Shown: in pieces, positions 51,789 to 59,060 of the stretch
Layout: each line of letters begins with the position of its first letter
Numbering within the stretch: position 1 is the stretch's first letter
Source: Gillisella vitis
GTDB lineage: Bacteria; Pseudomonadota; Alphaproteobacteria; Rhizobiales; Rhizobiaceae
Direction: 5' to 3'
NCBI GenBank assembly: GCA_009744235.1
Contig: WPHV01000008.1
Span: 222,694-286,693, forward strand
Length of the DNA stretch: 64,000 nucleotides
Notes under the pieces: generated by a model
Told to the model about the DNA's origin: nothing
The model's input: only the letters and a program-made list of their open reading frames with translations
Database searches by the model: none
Position numbers and translations under genes: made by a program

Positions 51789-53036
51789 ATGAGGCTGTTT
51801 CCATTTTATTCCACACATCCTCGGTATGGCCGAGCCATCCTGGCCGCATGCTCGCTTATCCTATGCATGAACGCGGCGTTTCCCATCTACGGTGCAAGCG
51901 TGATCAACACATCCATGGTCACATCACTGGGCTGGGATCGCAGCCTGTTGGGACTGCTTGTGTCCGTCAACATGGCCGTTACCGGCATTACAGCGCCGCT
52001 CGTCGGTTCCGCAGTCAATCGCTTTGGTGCGCGCCTCGTGCTGATCGCAGGCAGCCTGTTACTGCTCCTTGGAGCGAGCGCAATGGCCTTCTGGGTTGAA
52101 AAGCCCTGGCAGGTCGTCGTTGCATTTGGCATCCTCATGGGATTGGCCATGAGTGCCGGTGGTTTTGTTGCCAATCAAGCCTGTGTCGCGGCCTGGTTTG
52201 ATAAAAAGCGGGCTCGGGCCTTTGCGGTTCTTTATGCCACAATGGGCGTCGGCGGTTTCGTTGCAGCGCCACTGATCAGCCGGTCCATTGCCCTAAGCGA
52301 TTGGCGCGCCGGATGGCTCGTCTTCATCGGTGCCGGAGCGTTGGCTTTGTTTCTGGCAATCTTCGTTGTGCGCGATACGCCACCGGGCGCAAGCGGTGCC
52401 GATGTTGCAAAATTCGCACAATTCGATGCTTCGGGAGATCAAAAGGGCTCGGTCTACAAATCGCCGGCACTGTGGCTGGTGATCACATGCATTGTCACGG
52501 CTGGTGCCGGATGTTCATTCTACATCGCCCATGGATTGGCGCTTCTGCATGATTCCAGCTTTGCCCCGACGGATGCAGCAGCATCGCTATCGCTGATGGC
52601 CGCCTCGACCTTGCTGGGCAACTTCGCCGTTGGAGCTTTCAGTGAGCGTTTAGGCACCCGCAATATTCTCGCGGGCGGCCTCTTTATCTTTGCTTTGGGT
52701 ATATTGACGCTCGGTTACGCTCATAATTCAATCATGCTCTATGCCTATGCCGTCTTGTTGGGTGCTGGCTATGGTGCGGTGCAGGTGAGCTCAATGGCCT
52801 TGCTGAGCGAAACCTTTGATTCACGGCATTTTGCTGCGGTCTCCGGCTTTGCAATTTCAATGATGACAATCGCAAGCGCTGTTGCGCCAATCGTTGTCGG
52901 ACAGTTGTTCGATCACACACACACCTATATGCCAAGCGTCCTGACCATTGCCGCGCTGAATGGTATCGCCGCAGTGCTTATGGCAACCAATCGCCGGGCT
53001 TTTTTGTCCGGCACCCCGCAGGCACACGCCACCTAA
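51789..53036 (+). CDS. major facilitator superfamily transporter
   Basis: A 415-aa inner-membrane protein with about twelve hydrophobic segments. MFS features are VGSAVNRFGARLVLIAG after the second helix and FSERLGTRNILAGGLF in the second half. The ATG at 51789 follows AAGAGG; the upstream ATG adds 17 non-membrane residues. Divergent from the monooxygenase operon, so uptake of the aromatic substrate (MhpT/PcaK-like role) is likely, but sequence alone does not show direction or ligand. Confidence 0.85.
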   Translation: MRLFPFYSTHPRYGRAILAACSLILCMNAAFPIYGASVINTSMVTSLGWDRSLLGLLVSVNMAVTGITAPLVGSAVNRFGARLVLIAGSLLLLLGASAMAFWVEKPWQVVVAFGILMGLAMSAGGFVANQACVAAWFDKKRARAFAVLYATMGVGGFVAAPLISRSIALSDWRAGWLVFIGAGALALFLAIFVVRDTPPGASGADVAKFAQFDASGDQKGSVYKSPALWLVITCIVTAGAGCSFYIAHGLALLHDSSFAPTDAAASLSLMAASTLLGNFAVGAFSERLGTRNILAGGLFIFALGILTLGYAHNSIMLYAYAVLLGAGYGAVQVSSMALLSETFDSRHFAAVSGFAISMMTIASAVAPIVVGQLFDHTHTYMPSVLTIAALNGIAAVLMATNRRAFLSGTPQAHAT

Positions 53037-53124
53037 ATGGTTGAGGGGCGGCGCATGCGCCCGCCCGGCCTCACATGCGTGGTGACGAACCCGTAACGGG
53101 ATCAACGTGCGATGAAAGAACAGG

Positions 53125-53161
53125 AGAAGGCCGACGGTGGCGAAAGCCAGGTCGGCCTTCT
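53125..53161. terminator. hairpin with GAAA tetraloop after the MFS gene
   Basis: AGAAGGCCGAC and GTCGGCCTTCT form an 11-bp perfect stem; inside it TGGC-GAAA-GCCA makes a second short stem capped by a GNRA tetraloop. It is followed by GCTGTTT. It lies 88 bases after the MFS stop. A terminator or a stable RNA structure are both possible. Confidence 0.5.
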
Positions 53162-53396
53162 GCTGTTTGGGCAGGCCGCTTCCACGGAACCCTATTCTGC
53201 TGAGCGCCGAGACAACCCATGCCGATCAACCGGGTTGAAGCCTCGCCACAGCAACCGCGCTTGATAGCCCATCCGACCTTCATTGGTTTGCCGCTTGCTC
53301 CAAGCATTTTGAGGTGCTGAATGAACATCTGCGTCACTCTCTGACGTTTGTCATGGACCATCAAAACCCTATCGCTGCATGTCATCCACAAAGAGA

Positions 53397-53422
53397 AACC
53401 GCCGCTCTTTCGAGCGGCGGTT
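53397..53422 (-). terminator. intrinsic terminator of the SRPBCC gene
   Basis: AACCGCCGCTC and GAGCGGCGGTT form an 11-bp GC-rich stem with a four-base loop. On the minus strand it is followed by TCTCTTT. It is 34 bases past the SRPBCC stop and should end the run of genes from 57.8 kb. Confidence 0.8.
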
Positions 53423-53455
53423 CAAATGACCCGGTATTGAAATCCTGCTCAGACC

Positions 53456-53884
53456 TCAGGCTTCTTCAAACTTGTCCTTCAGCCCCTGCAAAGCACCGGA
53501 GATGTCGCTGCCGATTCCTTTTTCTGCCATTTCCTGAATCGCACTCGGCACGTCAACGGCAATGCTATACTCAACCTTGGAGCCTGCACCCGACTCACCC
53601 ACAACAAATGTCGCCAGAAAGCCTTCGAGCTTCGGCGCGCCCGGAGGCAAATCCTGATTCGGCACCATCTCGTAAGCAAGTGTGCGCTTTTCATTATCAA
53701 GTACGGCAATGCGGTCCAAGATCGTATTGCCTCGTTTCATCTTGACAATGCGCTCACCCTTGGCTGGCCCTTGTGCCGTGGATTCAATATGAGGCTGCCA
53801 AGCATGAAAATTGTAAAAATCGCTGATAAACGTCCAGACTTCCGCAGCGGGTGCCTTCAATTCGACGGACTGAGATAGTTTCAT
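53456..53884 (-). CDS. SRPBCC-family protein
   Basis: A 142-aa START/Bet v1-like protein with a large ligand pocket. Family patterns are the opening SQSVELKAPAAEVWTFISDFYNFHAWQPHIE and the later VEYSIAVDVPSA. The ATG at 53884 has GGGAGAAG upstream; the longer frame adds 46 residues. Members bind or convert polyketide-like or aromatic molecules; its exact role here is unknown. It follows the CoA-transferase gene after 113 bases. Confidence 0.8.
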   Translation of the reverse strand: MKLSQSVELKAPAAEVWTFISDFYNFHAWQPHIESTAQGPAKGERIVKMKRGNTILDRIAVLDNEKRTLAYEMVPNQDLPPGAPKLEGFLATFVVGESGAGSKVEYSIAVDVPSAIQEMAEKGIGSDISGALQGLKDKFEEA

Positions 53885-53996
53885 TGTCTTCTCCCTTGTT
53901 ATTTCCGTCCCGGAACGAAACGGAAGATTAAAAAAATCGTCGCCACCTTTGTTCACACCAACGCCTGATGCCGACCCAATGGCGACATCAGGCCGC

Positions 53997-55382
53997 TCAC
54001 ATCGCCTCGAGTGATTGTGCAAATGTGATGTCGATCGGTGTCAGTGCACGAATTTCATCTGGCGTGAATCCATCTGCAATCGCAGTCACTTCAAAGCCAT
54101 TTCCCTGACGTACCAGCAGCGCAAGGTCAGTCACCACCGTGTCGACACACTCAAGCGCGCTGAGGGGATAGGAACATTCGCGCACAAATTTAGGCTTACC
54201 CTTGCCATCGCAATGTTCCATGAGAACGATGACCTTGCTCCCGGATGACGCGAGATCCATAGCGCCGCCAATGCCCCCACCGGACTGGCCCGGCACGGCC
54301 CAATTGGCGAGATCGCCCTTTTCACTGACCTGATAGGCCCCCAAGAGGATCGCCGACAGCTTTCCTGATCGCGCAATTTCAAAGGAGGCTACGCTGTCGA
54401 ACAAGGCACCACCGGGTCGCATTTTGATGAAGTTTCCTGCCGCATCGAAAAAATCGACATCGAATTGGGCAGGGTCTTGCAGCAGATCGTAACCGAGAGC
54501 GCCATTCTCTGCGTGAAGAAAGATGGATTTGTCCTGCGTGTGCCCAGCCACCAGCGTGGGCAGGCCTGAGCCAAGATTGACATAGGCGCCTTCAGGCAAG
54601 AGTGCCGCAGCGCGCTTTGCCATATTCGTCCGGGTTAAGGCTGGTTTGCCGAAATATTCCCGCCCACTCTCGGGCGCACGGCGGCCCATACGGCCCGCAG
54701 GGGCCGGATATTTGGCGACCGTCTGCACGACGCGTGAAACAAAAATCCCCGGCAAGCCGACACGTTCGGGCAAAATTTCGCCAGCTTCCACAATGTGCTC
54801 CACCTCAACGATGGTCAATTTTGCCGCCCTAGCAAAACTGGCATGAAAATGCGCACTGCTGCCGCGAAACTCGACATTACCGAAACGGTCAGCCCGGTAT
54901 CCACGGATCAGCGCAACATCAACGGGCAGAGCATGTTCAAGAACATAATCCCGCTCGCCAAAGCGCCGTACTTCTTTGCCCTCCTGAAGAGGCGTTCCGA
55001 CCGTGACGGGACTATAGAAAGCAGGCAAACCTGCACCCGCCGCACGCAGCCTTTCCACGAGGATGCCCTGTGGCACCATTTCAAGCGCAATCTCGCCTGC
55101 CGCAATCTTTTCCTCCTCAGGTGAAGGCATGCCCGGACGGACGGAAAAAGACAGAACAAGCCTGCTCACCTGACCGTTCTGCACCAGAATCTGCGGGCGA
55201 AAATCGCCTCCCGCACCCAAAGAGTTGGCGATGATGGCGAGATTCTTGGCCCCTTGTGCCTGCAACGCCAACACCAGGCTGTTGGGATAGGAATGGCCAA
55301 CGCCAAAGCCAGCAATTGCAATCGATGCGCCGTCCTTGATATCCGCAACAGCGTCACTGGTACTTTCGAAGACCTTGTTCAA
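53997..55382 (-). CDS. fused alpha-beta CoA-transferase (3-oxoacid type)
   Basis: A 461-aa protein carrying both subunits of a family-I CoA-transferase in one chain. The alpha part has DGASIAIAGFGVGHSYPNSLVLAL and ALIRGYRADRFGNVEFRGSS; the beta part begins near MAKRAAALLPEGAYVNLGSGLPTLV and holds the catalytic Glu in HAENGALGYD. Such enzymes move CoA onto 3-oxoacids such as 3-oxoadipate. With the thiolase nearby it can turn the ring-cleavage product into acyl-CoA for cleavage. GGAGGAGG precedes the ATG. Confidence 0.87.
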   Translation of the reverse strand: MNKVFESTSDAVADIKDGASIAIAGFGVGHSYPNSLVLALQAQGAKNLAIIANSLGAGGDFRPQILVQNGQVSRLVLSFSVRPGMPSPEEEKIAAGEIALEMVPQGILVERLRAAGAGLPAFYSPVTVGTPLQEGKEVRRFGERDYVLEHALPVDVALIRGYRADRFGNVEFRGSSAHFHASFARAAKLTIVEVEHIVEAGEILPERVGLPGIFVSRVVQTVAKYPAPAGRMGRRAPESGREYFGKPALTRTNMAKRAAALLPEGAYVNLGSGLPTLVAGHTQDKSIFLHAENGALGYDLLQDPAQFDVDFFDAAGNFIKMRPGGALFDSVASFEIARSGKLSAILLGAYQVSEKGDLANWAVPGQSGGGIGGAMDLASSGSKVIVLMEHCDGKGKPKFVRECSYPLSALECVDTVVTDLALLVRQGNGFEVTAIADGFTPDEIRALTPIDITFAQSLEAM

Positions 55383-55422
55383 TGCCTCCTCCTTCCATTA
55401 CATCTAAATTGAATTTGGCAAA

Positions 55423-55848
55423 TCAGGCCGGTGTAAATCGTGGGAGAGCCGTGTCGTCGCTGCTATTGTGAAACACGACCTTTACGCGCTGGCCTATGCG
55501 CAGCGTTTCCCGGCTATAGTCGACGAGGTTGCTGAGCATGCGCACGCCCTCATCAAGGTCGATCAGCGCAAGAATGTAGCCGGGCGTTTCACGATAGGCA
55601 CCCTCACCTTTCATGACCTCTGTGAAGCTATAGATTTCGCCGAAGCCGGACGCTTCACGCCAGTCAAGCTCAAAGCTGCCGCACGCGGTGCAGAATGCTT
55701 TTGGATACCAAACCGGTTTTGCACAATGCGTGCAGAACGGCAGCAGCAGCTTGCCTTTCCGGGCATTCGTCCAGAACGGTTCTGTTTCCGGGAAAACCAC
55801 CGGAACAGGAATGGGAAGCGCTTGCGCTTCTTGACGGTCTTCCATCAT
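55423..55848 (-). CDS. DUF35/OB-fold zinc-ribbon partner of thiolase
   Basis: A 141-aa protein with an N-terminal zinc ribbon (CTHCAKPVWYPKAFCTACGS, two CxxC pairs) and an OB-fold domain (EIYSFTEVMKGEGAY, then GYILALIDLDEGVRMLSNLVD). DUF35 proteins form complexes with SCP-x-type thiolases and help cleave or hold acyl-CoA substrates. The start overlaps the stop of the thiolase gene by four bases, which fits a stable pair. Confidence 0.9.
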   Translation of the reverse strand: MMEDRQEAQALPIPVPVVFPETEPFWTNARKGKLLLPFCTHCAKPVWYPKAFCTACGSFELDWREASGFGEIYSFTEVMKGEGAYRETPGYILALIDLDEGVRMLSNLVDYSRETLRIGQRVKVVFHNSSDDTALPRFTPA

Positions 55849-56996
55849 GCGTCCTCCTGACCCAACACCAGCGTCACGCTGGCGTGCCGCGACATGCCGC
55901 CGCCGGTTCCGTGCGCCAGCGCTATGGTGCAGTTTTTAACCTGTGTATTTGGATTGGCTTCGCCCCGCAGCTGGCGCACCGCTTCGATGGTTCGCACCAT
56001 GCCACCTTGGTAGCCAGGATGGTTGTTGCAAAGGCCGCCGCCATCGGTGTTGATCGGAAGTGCGCCATCAAGCCCCAGCGCGCCGCTGGCAACGAATGCA
56101 CCACCCTCGCCTTTCGCGCAGAAGCCGAGATCCTCCAATGTCATGATGACGGTGATTGTGAAGGAGTCATAAATCGAGGCATACCGAACGTCTCGAGGGC
56201 TGACACCCGCCTCAGTGAATGCACGAGGTCCTGAAAGGGCCGCTGCCGTGCTGGCAAAATCGCTTGGGCCATCGCCACCATGCCGGATCGCTTCGGCATG
56301 ACCCAAAAGCTTCACGCTCTGGCGCTTCAAGCTGCGCGCAATTTCAGGAGCAACAAGAACGAGAGCGCCGCCGCCATCGGTCACGACGCAGCAATCGAGC
56401 CGATGAAGGGGATCCGCAATCATTGGTGAATTCACAACATCGTCGATTGAAACGGGCTTGCGCAACAACGCATTCGGATTGTGTTGAGCATAGGCTGTCG
56501 CAGCGACCTTGACGGCGGCGAGCTGCTCTGTCGTCGTGCCGTATTCATGCATATGCCGTCGCGCAGCCAGCGCGTAAATGGCCGCATTGGTTTCGCCATA
56601 GACTGTCTCGAAGGGGAACTCCGGGGTATCCGCAGTATGCTTGGCACCGCGAATGACACCCCGTACCTTGGCCCCTTGCGTGATGAGGGCGACCTTGCAC
56701 TTTCCTGCGGCAATGGCAGCAGCGGCATGGCCGACATGCGCCATATAGGAGGAGCCGCCGGTAAAGGTGGAATCGATGTAGCTCAATCTCAGGCCGAGAT
56801 ATTCGGCCATGGAAATGCCACCGAACCCCAACTGACCATTGCTGAAATAACCATCCACGTCTTTGATGGACAGGCCTGCATCGCTAAGTGCGCCCATCGC
56901 ACATTCTGCATGGATTTGCTGCACGGAATGGTCAGGCAGATTACGGCCCGGATGCTCGTAGGCCCCGACAATGAAGGCCTTGCCACGGATACTCAT
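55845..56996 (-). CDS. SCP-x-type thiolase
   Basis: A 383-aa thiolase-fold protein of the lipid-transfer type. Patterns are GKAFIVGAYEHPGR at the start, GGSSYMAHVGHAAAAIAAGKCKVALI in the first half, and the C-terminal NTDGGGLCNNHPGYQGGM and AHGTGGGMSRHASVTLVLG. The GGS-x-Y segment replaces the usual catalytic-Cys region of bacterial thiolases, as is common in SCP-x/DUF35 systems. GGGGAGATG precedes the ATG. It would split a beta-ketoacyl-CoA, perhaps 3-oxoadipyl-CoA, with the neighbouring DUF35 protein. Confidence 0.83.
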   Translation of the reverse strand: MSIRGKAFIVGAYEHPGRNLPDHSVQQIHAECAMGALSDAGLSIKDVDGYFSNGQLGFGGISMAEYLGLRLSYIDSTFTGGSSYMAHVGHAAAAIAAGKCKVALITQGAKVRGVIRGAKHTADTPEFPFETVYGETNAAIYALAARRHMHEYGTTTEQLAAVKVAATAYAQHNPNALLRKPVSIDDVVNSPMIADPLHRLDCCVVTDGGGALVLVAPEIARSLKRQSVKLLGHAEAIRHGGDGPSDFASTAAALSGPRAFTEAGVSPRDVRYASIYDSFTITVIMTLEDLGFCAKGEGGAFVASGALGLDGALPINTDGGGLCNNHPGYQGGMVRTIEAVRQLRGEANPNTQVKNCTIALAHGTGGGMSRHASVTLVLGQEDA

Positions 56997-57012
56997 ATCA
57001 TCTCCCCAATGT

Positions 57013-57768
57013 CTACGCGGGCAAGTGTTTGGTGAACAAACGACCAAAAGCCTCGGGGCTATCGTTTAGCCCAGCATTGCGCAGGCACCACCAGAGCATT
57101 GCCTGATTGCTGGTCAACACAGGCACACCAAGATCACGCTCAAGCGTCGCGACGATATCGATGACGCGGATGGCCGTGCAACTGAGGAAGTAAACGTCGG
57201 CCCCGCAGCCTGCATGGTCCAACGCCCAGCGATACCATTGACCCGGCTCCACCGCAGACATCGCCTTGCCTTCATCAAGGTCGCGCCCCACAGCGCGGAC
57301 CACCTCAAAACCGTGATGTTGGAGAAATGCCGTCTCACGCTCGACGACGGACGAAATATAGGGGGTGATCAGCGCGATGCGCTTGGCACCGAGAGCCTTA
57401 AGACCCGCAACCACGCCGTCTGCGGTACTCGTCGCAGGCCGCGCCGCAATCTTTTCGATCCGCTGGCGCAGCATATTGCCCATTTCCACGTCGAACGTTG
57501 ATACAGCCGTGCAGTTGAAGACAATGCGATCAACGCCCGCGTCGCACAGCAAGGGAACCGCACCTTCGATTTGCCCCGTCATTCCCAAGAGTTCCTCACG
57601 GCTGCTGCCTGCGAGCTTGAGCCGGGTCGTGAGGAGTGAAACCCCCTGCGGAAGCATCCGCGTCAGTTCCGGCTCGGCAACCGGGTTGCTCGACGGCAAC
57701 AGCATGCCCAAACTCAGACGCCAGCCATAACCTTTGCCCCGCCCCGAATTGGTTTCTGCATTTGCCAT
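57013..57768 (-). CDS. aspartate/glutamate racemase-superfamily, maleate isomerase-like
   Basis: A 251-aa protein of the Asp/Glu racemase superfamily. It resembles maleate cis-trans isomerase and arylmalonate decarboxylase types, with two catalytic cysteines in VFNCTAVSTFD and FLSCTAIRVID and the LGMLLPSSNPVAEPEL opening. The ATG at 57768 follows GGGAG; the upstream frame is not conserved. It begins the minus-strand thiolase-DUF35-CoA-transferase unit. Isomerisation of a maleyl-type ring-opened product is the natural guess. Confidence 0.78.
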   Translation of the reverse strand: MANAETNSGRGKGYGWRLSLGMLLPSSNPVAEPELTRMLPQGVSLLTTRLKLAGSSREELLGMTGQIEGAVPLLCDAGVDRIVFNCTAVSTFDVEMGNMLRQRIEKIAARPATSTADGVVAGLKALGAKRIALITPYISSVVERETAFLQHHGFEVVRAVGRDLDEGKAMSAVEPGQWYRWALDHAGCGADVYFLSCTAIRVIDIVATLERDLGVPVLTSNQAMLWWCLRNAGLNDSPEAFGRLFTKHLPA

Positions 57769-57947
57769 GTTCGCTCCCGGAATAGACATGCGCTTGATGG
57801 CGCACCAATGGGCGTATTTCTGACTGTGACACGGCCTAGAGCCAACTCCCATGTGGCGCTCGTCCGCCTGGTGTCTGACCCATCCAATCCACAAAAGTTG
57901 CCGTTATCGGCACCGTCCGCTCTTGAGCGCAAAGCATATTGACAGAC

Positions 57948-57971
57948 GTTAAAATGAGTGCCCATTTTGAC
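57948..57971. promoter_or_regulatory. candidate IclR operator
   Basis: GTTAAAATGAG and CCATTTTGAC form an imperfect 10-11 bp inverted repeat with TGAGTGCCC in the centre, 18 bases before the IclR ATG and 180 bases upstream of the divergent racemase gene. IclR repressors commonly bind such sites between divergent genes. Confidence 0.5.
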
Positions 57972-57988
57972 GCGGGAGGAATAACAAC

Positions 57989-58831
57989 ATGTCAGAAAAC
58001 ATCAGAGCTTTGTCCCGTGGACTCAATGTGCTTGAGTTTCTCAGCGAAACCGGCGGCGCGACCAGACAGGCCACCGTTGCCCATTTCGGGCTCTCGCGAC
58101 CCACGATCTATCGTTTACTCGGTACCCTTGAAAAAAGCGGCCTTATCTCGCTTGGTGACGATGGTGTCTATCGACCGACCATTGCCACGCGCGCCCTCAA
58201 GGAAGGGCTGACGGATGACGTATGGGCGCTCTGGGCGGCTGAGCCCATTCTGCTCGAGTTACAAAAGGAAGTAGTCTGGACCAGTGAGATCACCACCTTC
58301 GATGCTTACAGCTGTACAATGCTCAAGCGCGATACAACCCACTCACTAAACCCCTATCATATCAACCTGCTGGATTTTGATGACAACCACCGATCAATGC
58401 TGACAAGTGCATGCGGTCTTGCCTATTTGGCCTTCTGCCCCCAACAACAGCGGGCGCAGATTCTCGAGCATCTCGGACATTTTGGTGATCGGGCCCATTC
58501 CGATAGCCAGCGGGGTGCCGGTGCCCACACTCGAAACTTGATCAACAAAGTTATTAGCGATGGTTACGCTGTCGAGCAACGAAACTCGTATCCACTGATC
58601 GCGGCCATCGCCGTTCCCATTCGTTATGACAATCGTGTGCTTGCATGTCTGAGCATTGTCTGGCTTCCGCGTGCTGTAAAGCTGCAGGATGGCATCACTC
58701 AGTTTTTACCGGCTCTCAAGCGAGCACAATCTTTCATTGAACAAAAGCTCCTGGACGATGCATCAATTGAATATGATACGAATTTTACCGCTAAATATGT
58801 CCATCATGGGCAACAGCACGAGCTGATTTAA
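57989..58831 (+). CDS. IclR-family transcriptional regulator (MhpR-like)
   Basis: A 280-aa IclR protein with N-terminal HTH (ALSRGLNVLEFLSETGGATRQATVAHFGLSRPTIYRLLGTLEKSG) and an effector domain (HRSMLTSACGLAYLAFCPQQQ, then IAAIAVPIRYDNRVLACLSIVWLP). The layout resembles MhpR-type activators of hydroxyphenylpropanoate genes. GCGGGAGGAA precedes the ATG. It is divergent from the racemase-led operon and lies near the outer-membrane barrel and second monooxygenase genes, so it probably governs this end of the cluster. Confidence 0.87.
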   Translation: MSENIRALSRGLNVLEFLSETGGATRQATVAHFGLSRPTIYRLLGTLEKSGLISLGDDGVYRPTIATRALKEGLTDDVWALWAAEPILLELQKEVVWTSEITTFDAYSCTMLKRDTTHSLNPYHINLLDFDDNHRSMLTSACGLAYLAFCPQQQRAQILEHLGHFGDRAHSDSQRGAGAHTRNLINKVISDGYAVEQRNSYPLIAAIAVPIRYDNRVLACLSIVWLPRAVKLQDGITQFLPALKRAQSFIEQKLLDDASIEYDTNFTAKYVHHGQQHELI

Positions 58832-58907
58832 TCGAAATCCTATCCGTTTTTTTGATTGAGGTTTTTAATGTCTCGGGCAGCAATCGGGGCAAGACACAAA
58901 ACAAAAA

Positions 58908-58936
58908 TCGTCGTCCGGCGGTAAACCGGACGACGA
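58908..58936 (-). terminator. intrinsic terminator of the outer-membrane barrel gene
   Basis: TCGTCGTCCGG and its exact complement CCGGACGACGA form an 11-bp stem around a seven-base loop. Read on the minus strand it is followed by TTTTTGTTTTG. It lies 125 bases after the barrel gene's stop; on the plus strand the same hairpin could also end the iclR transcript. Confidence 0.75.
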
Positions 58937-59060
58937 AACGCGGTCTCTCCGAATGCGAGCATTCAGCAGCCGGAAGTATACATATATGAGGAGGCTTTAG
59001 GCCGCATTCGCTATAGAAGCGTGCACTTTCCTGCGGGTCAAATTGCGCTCTTTATAACCG

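Larger units (their letters stand above)
53037..53455. other. intergenic region between convergent MFS and SRPBCC genes
   Basis: About 420 bases. It contains the tetraloop hairpin at 53125-53161 and the minus-strand terminator at 53397-53422. Open frames here have no recognisable family; a degraded IS or repeat remnant cannot be excluded. Confidence 0.4.

Noticed and set aside
53071-53391. 106-codon minus-strand frame as a gene
   Set aside because: The translation is irregular and Cys/Arg-rich, spans a strong hairpin, and has no family resemblance; at most a degraded repeat.
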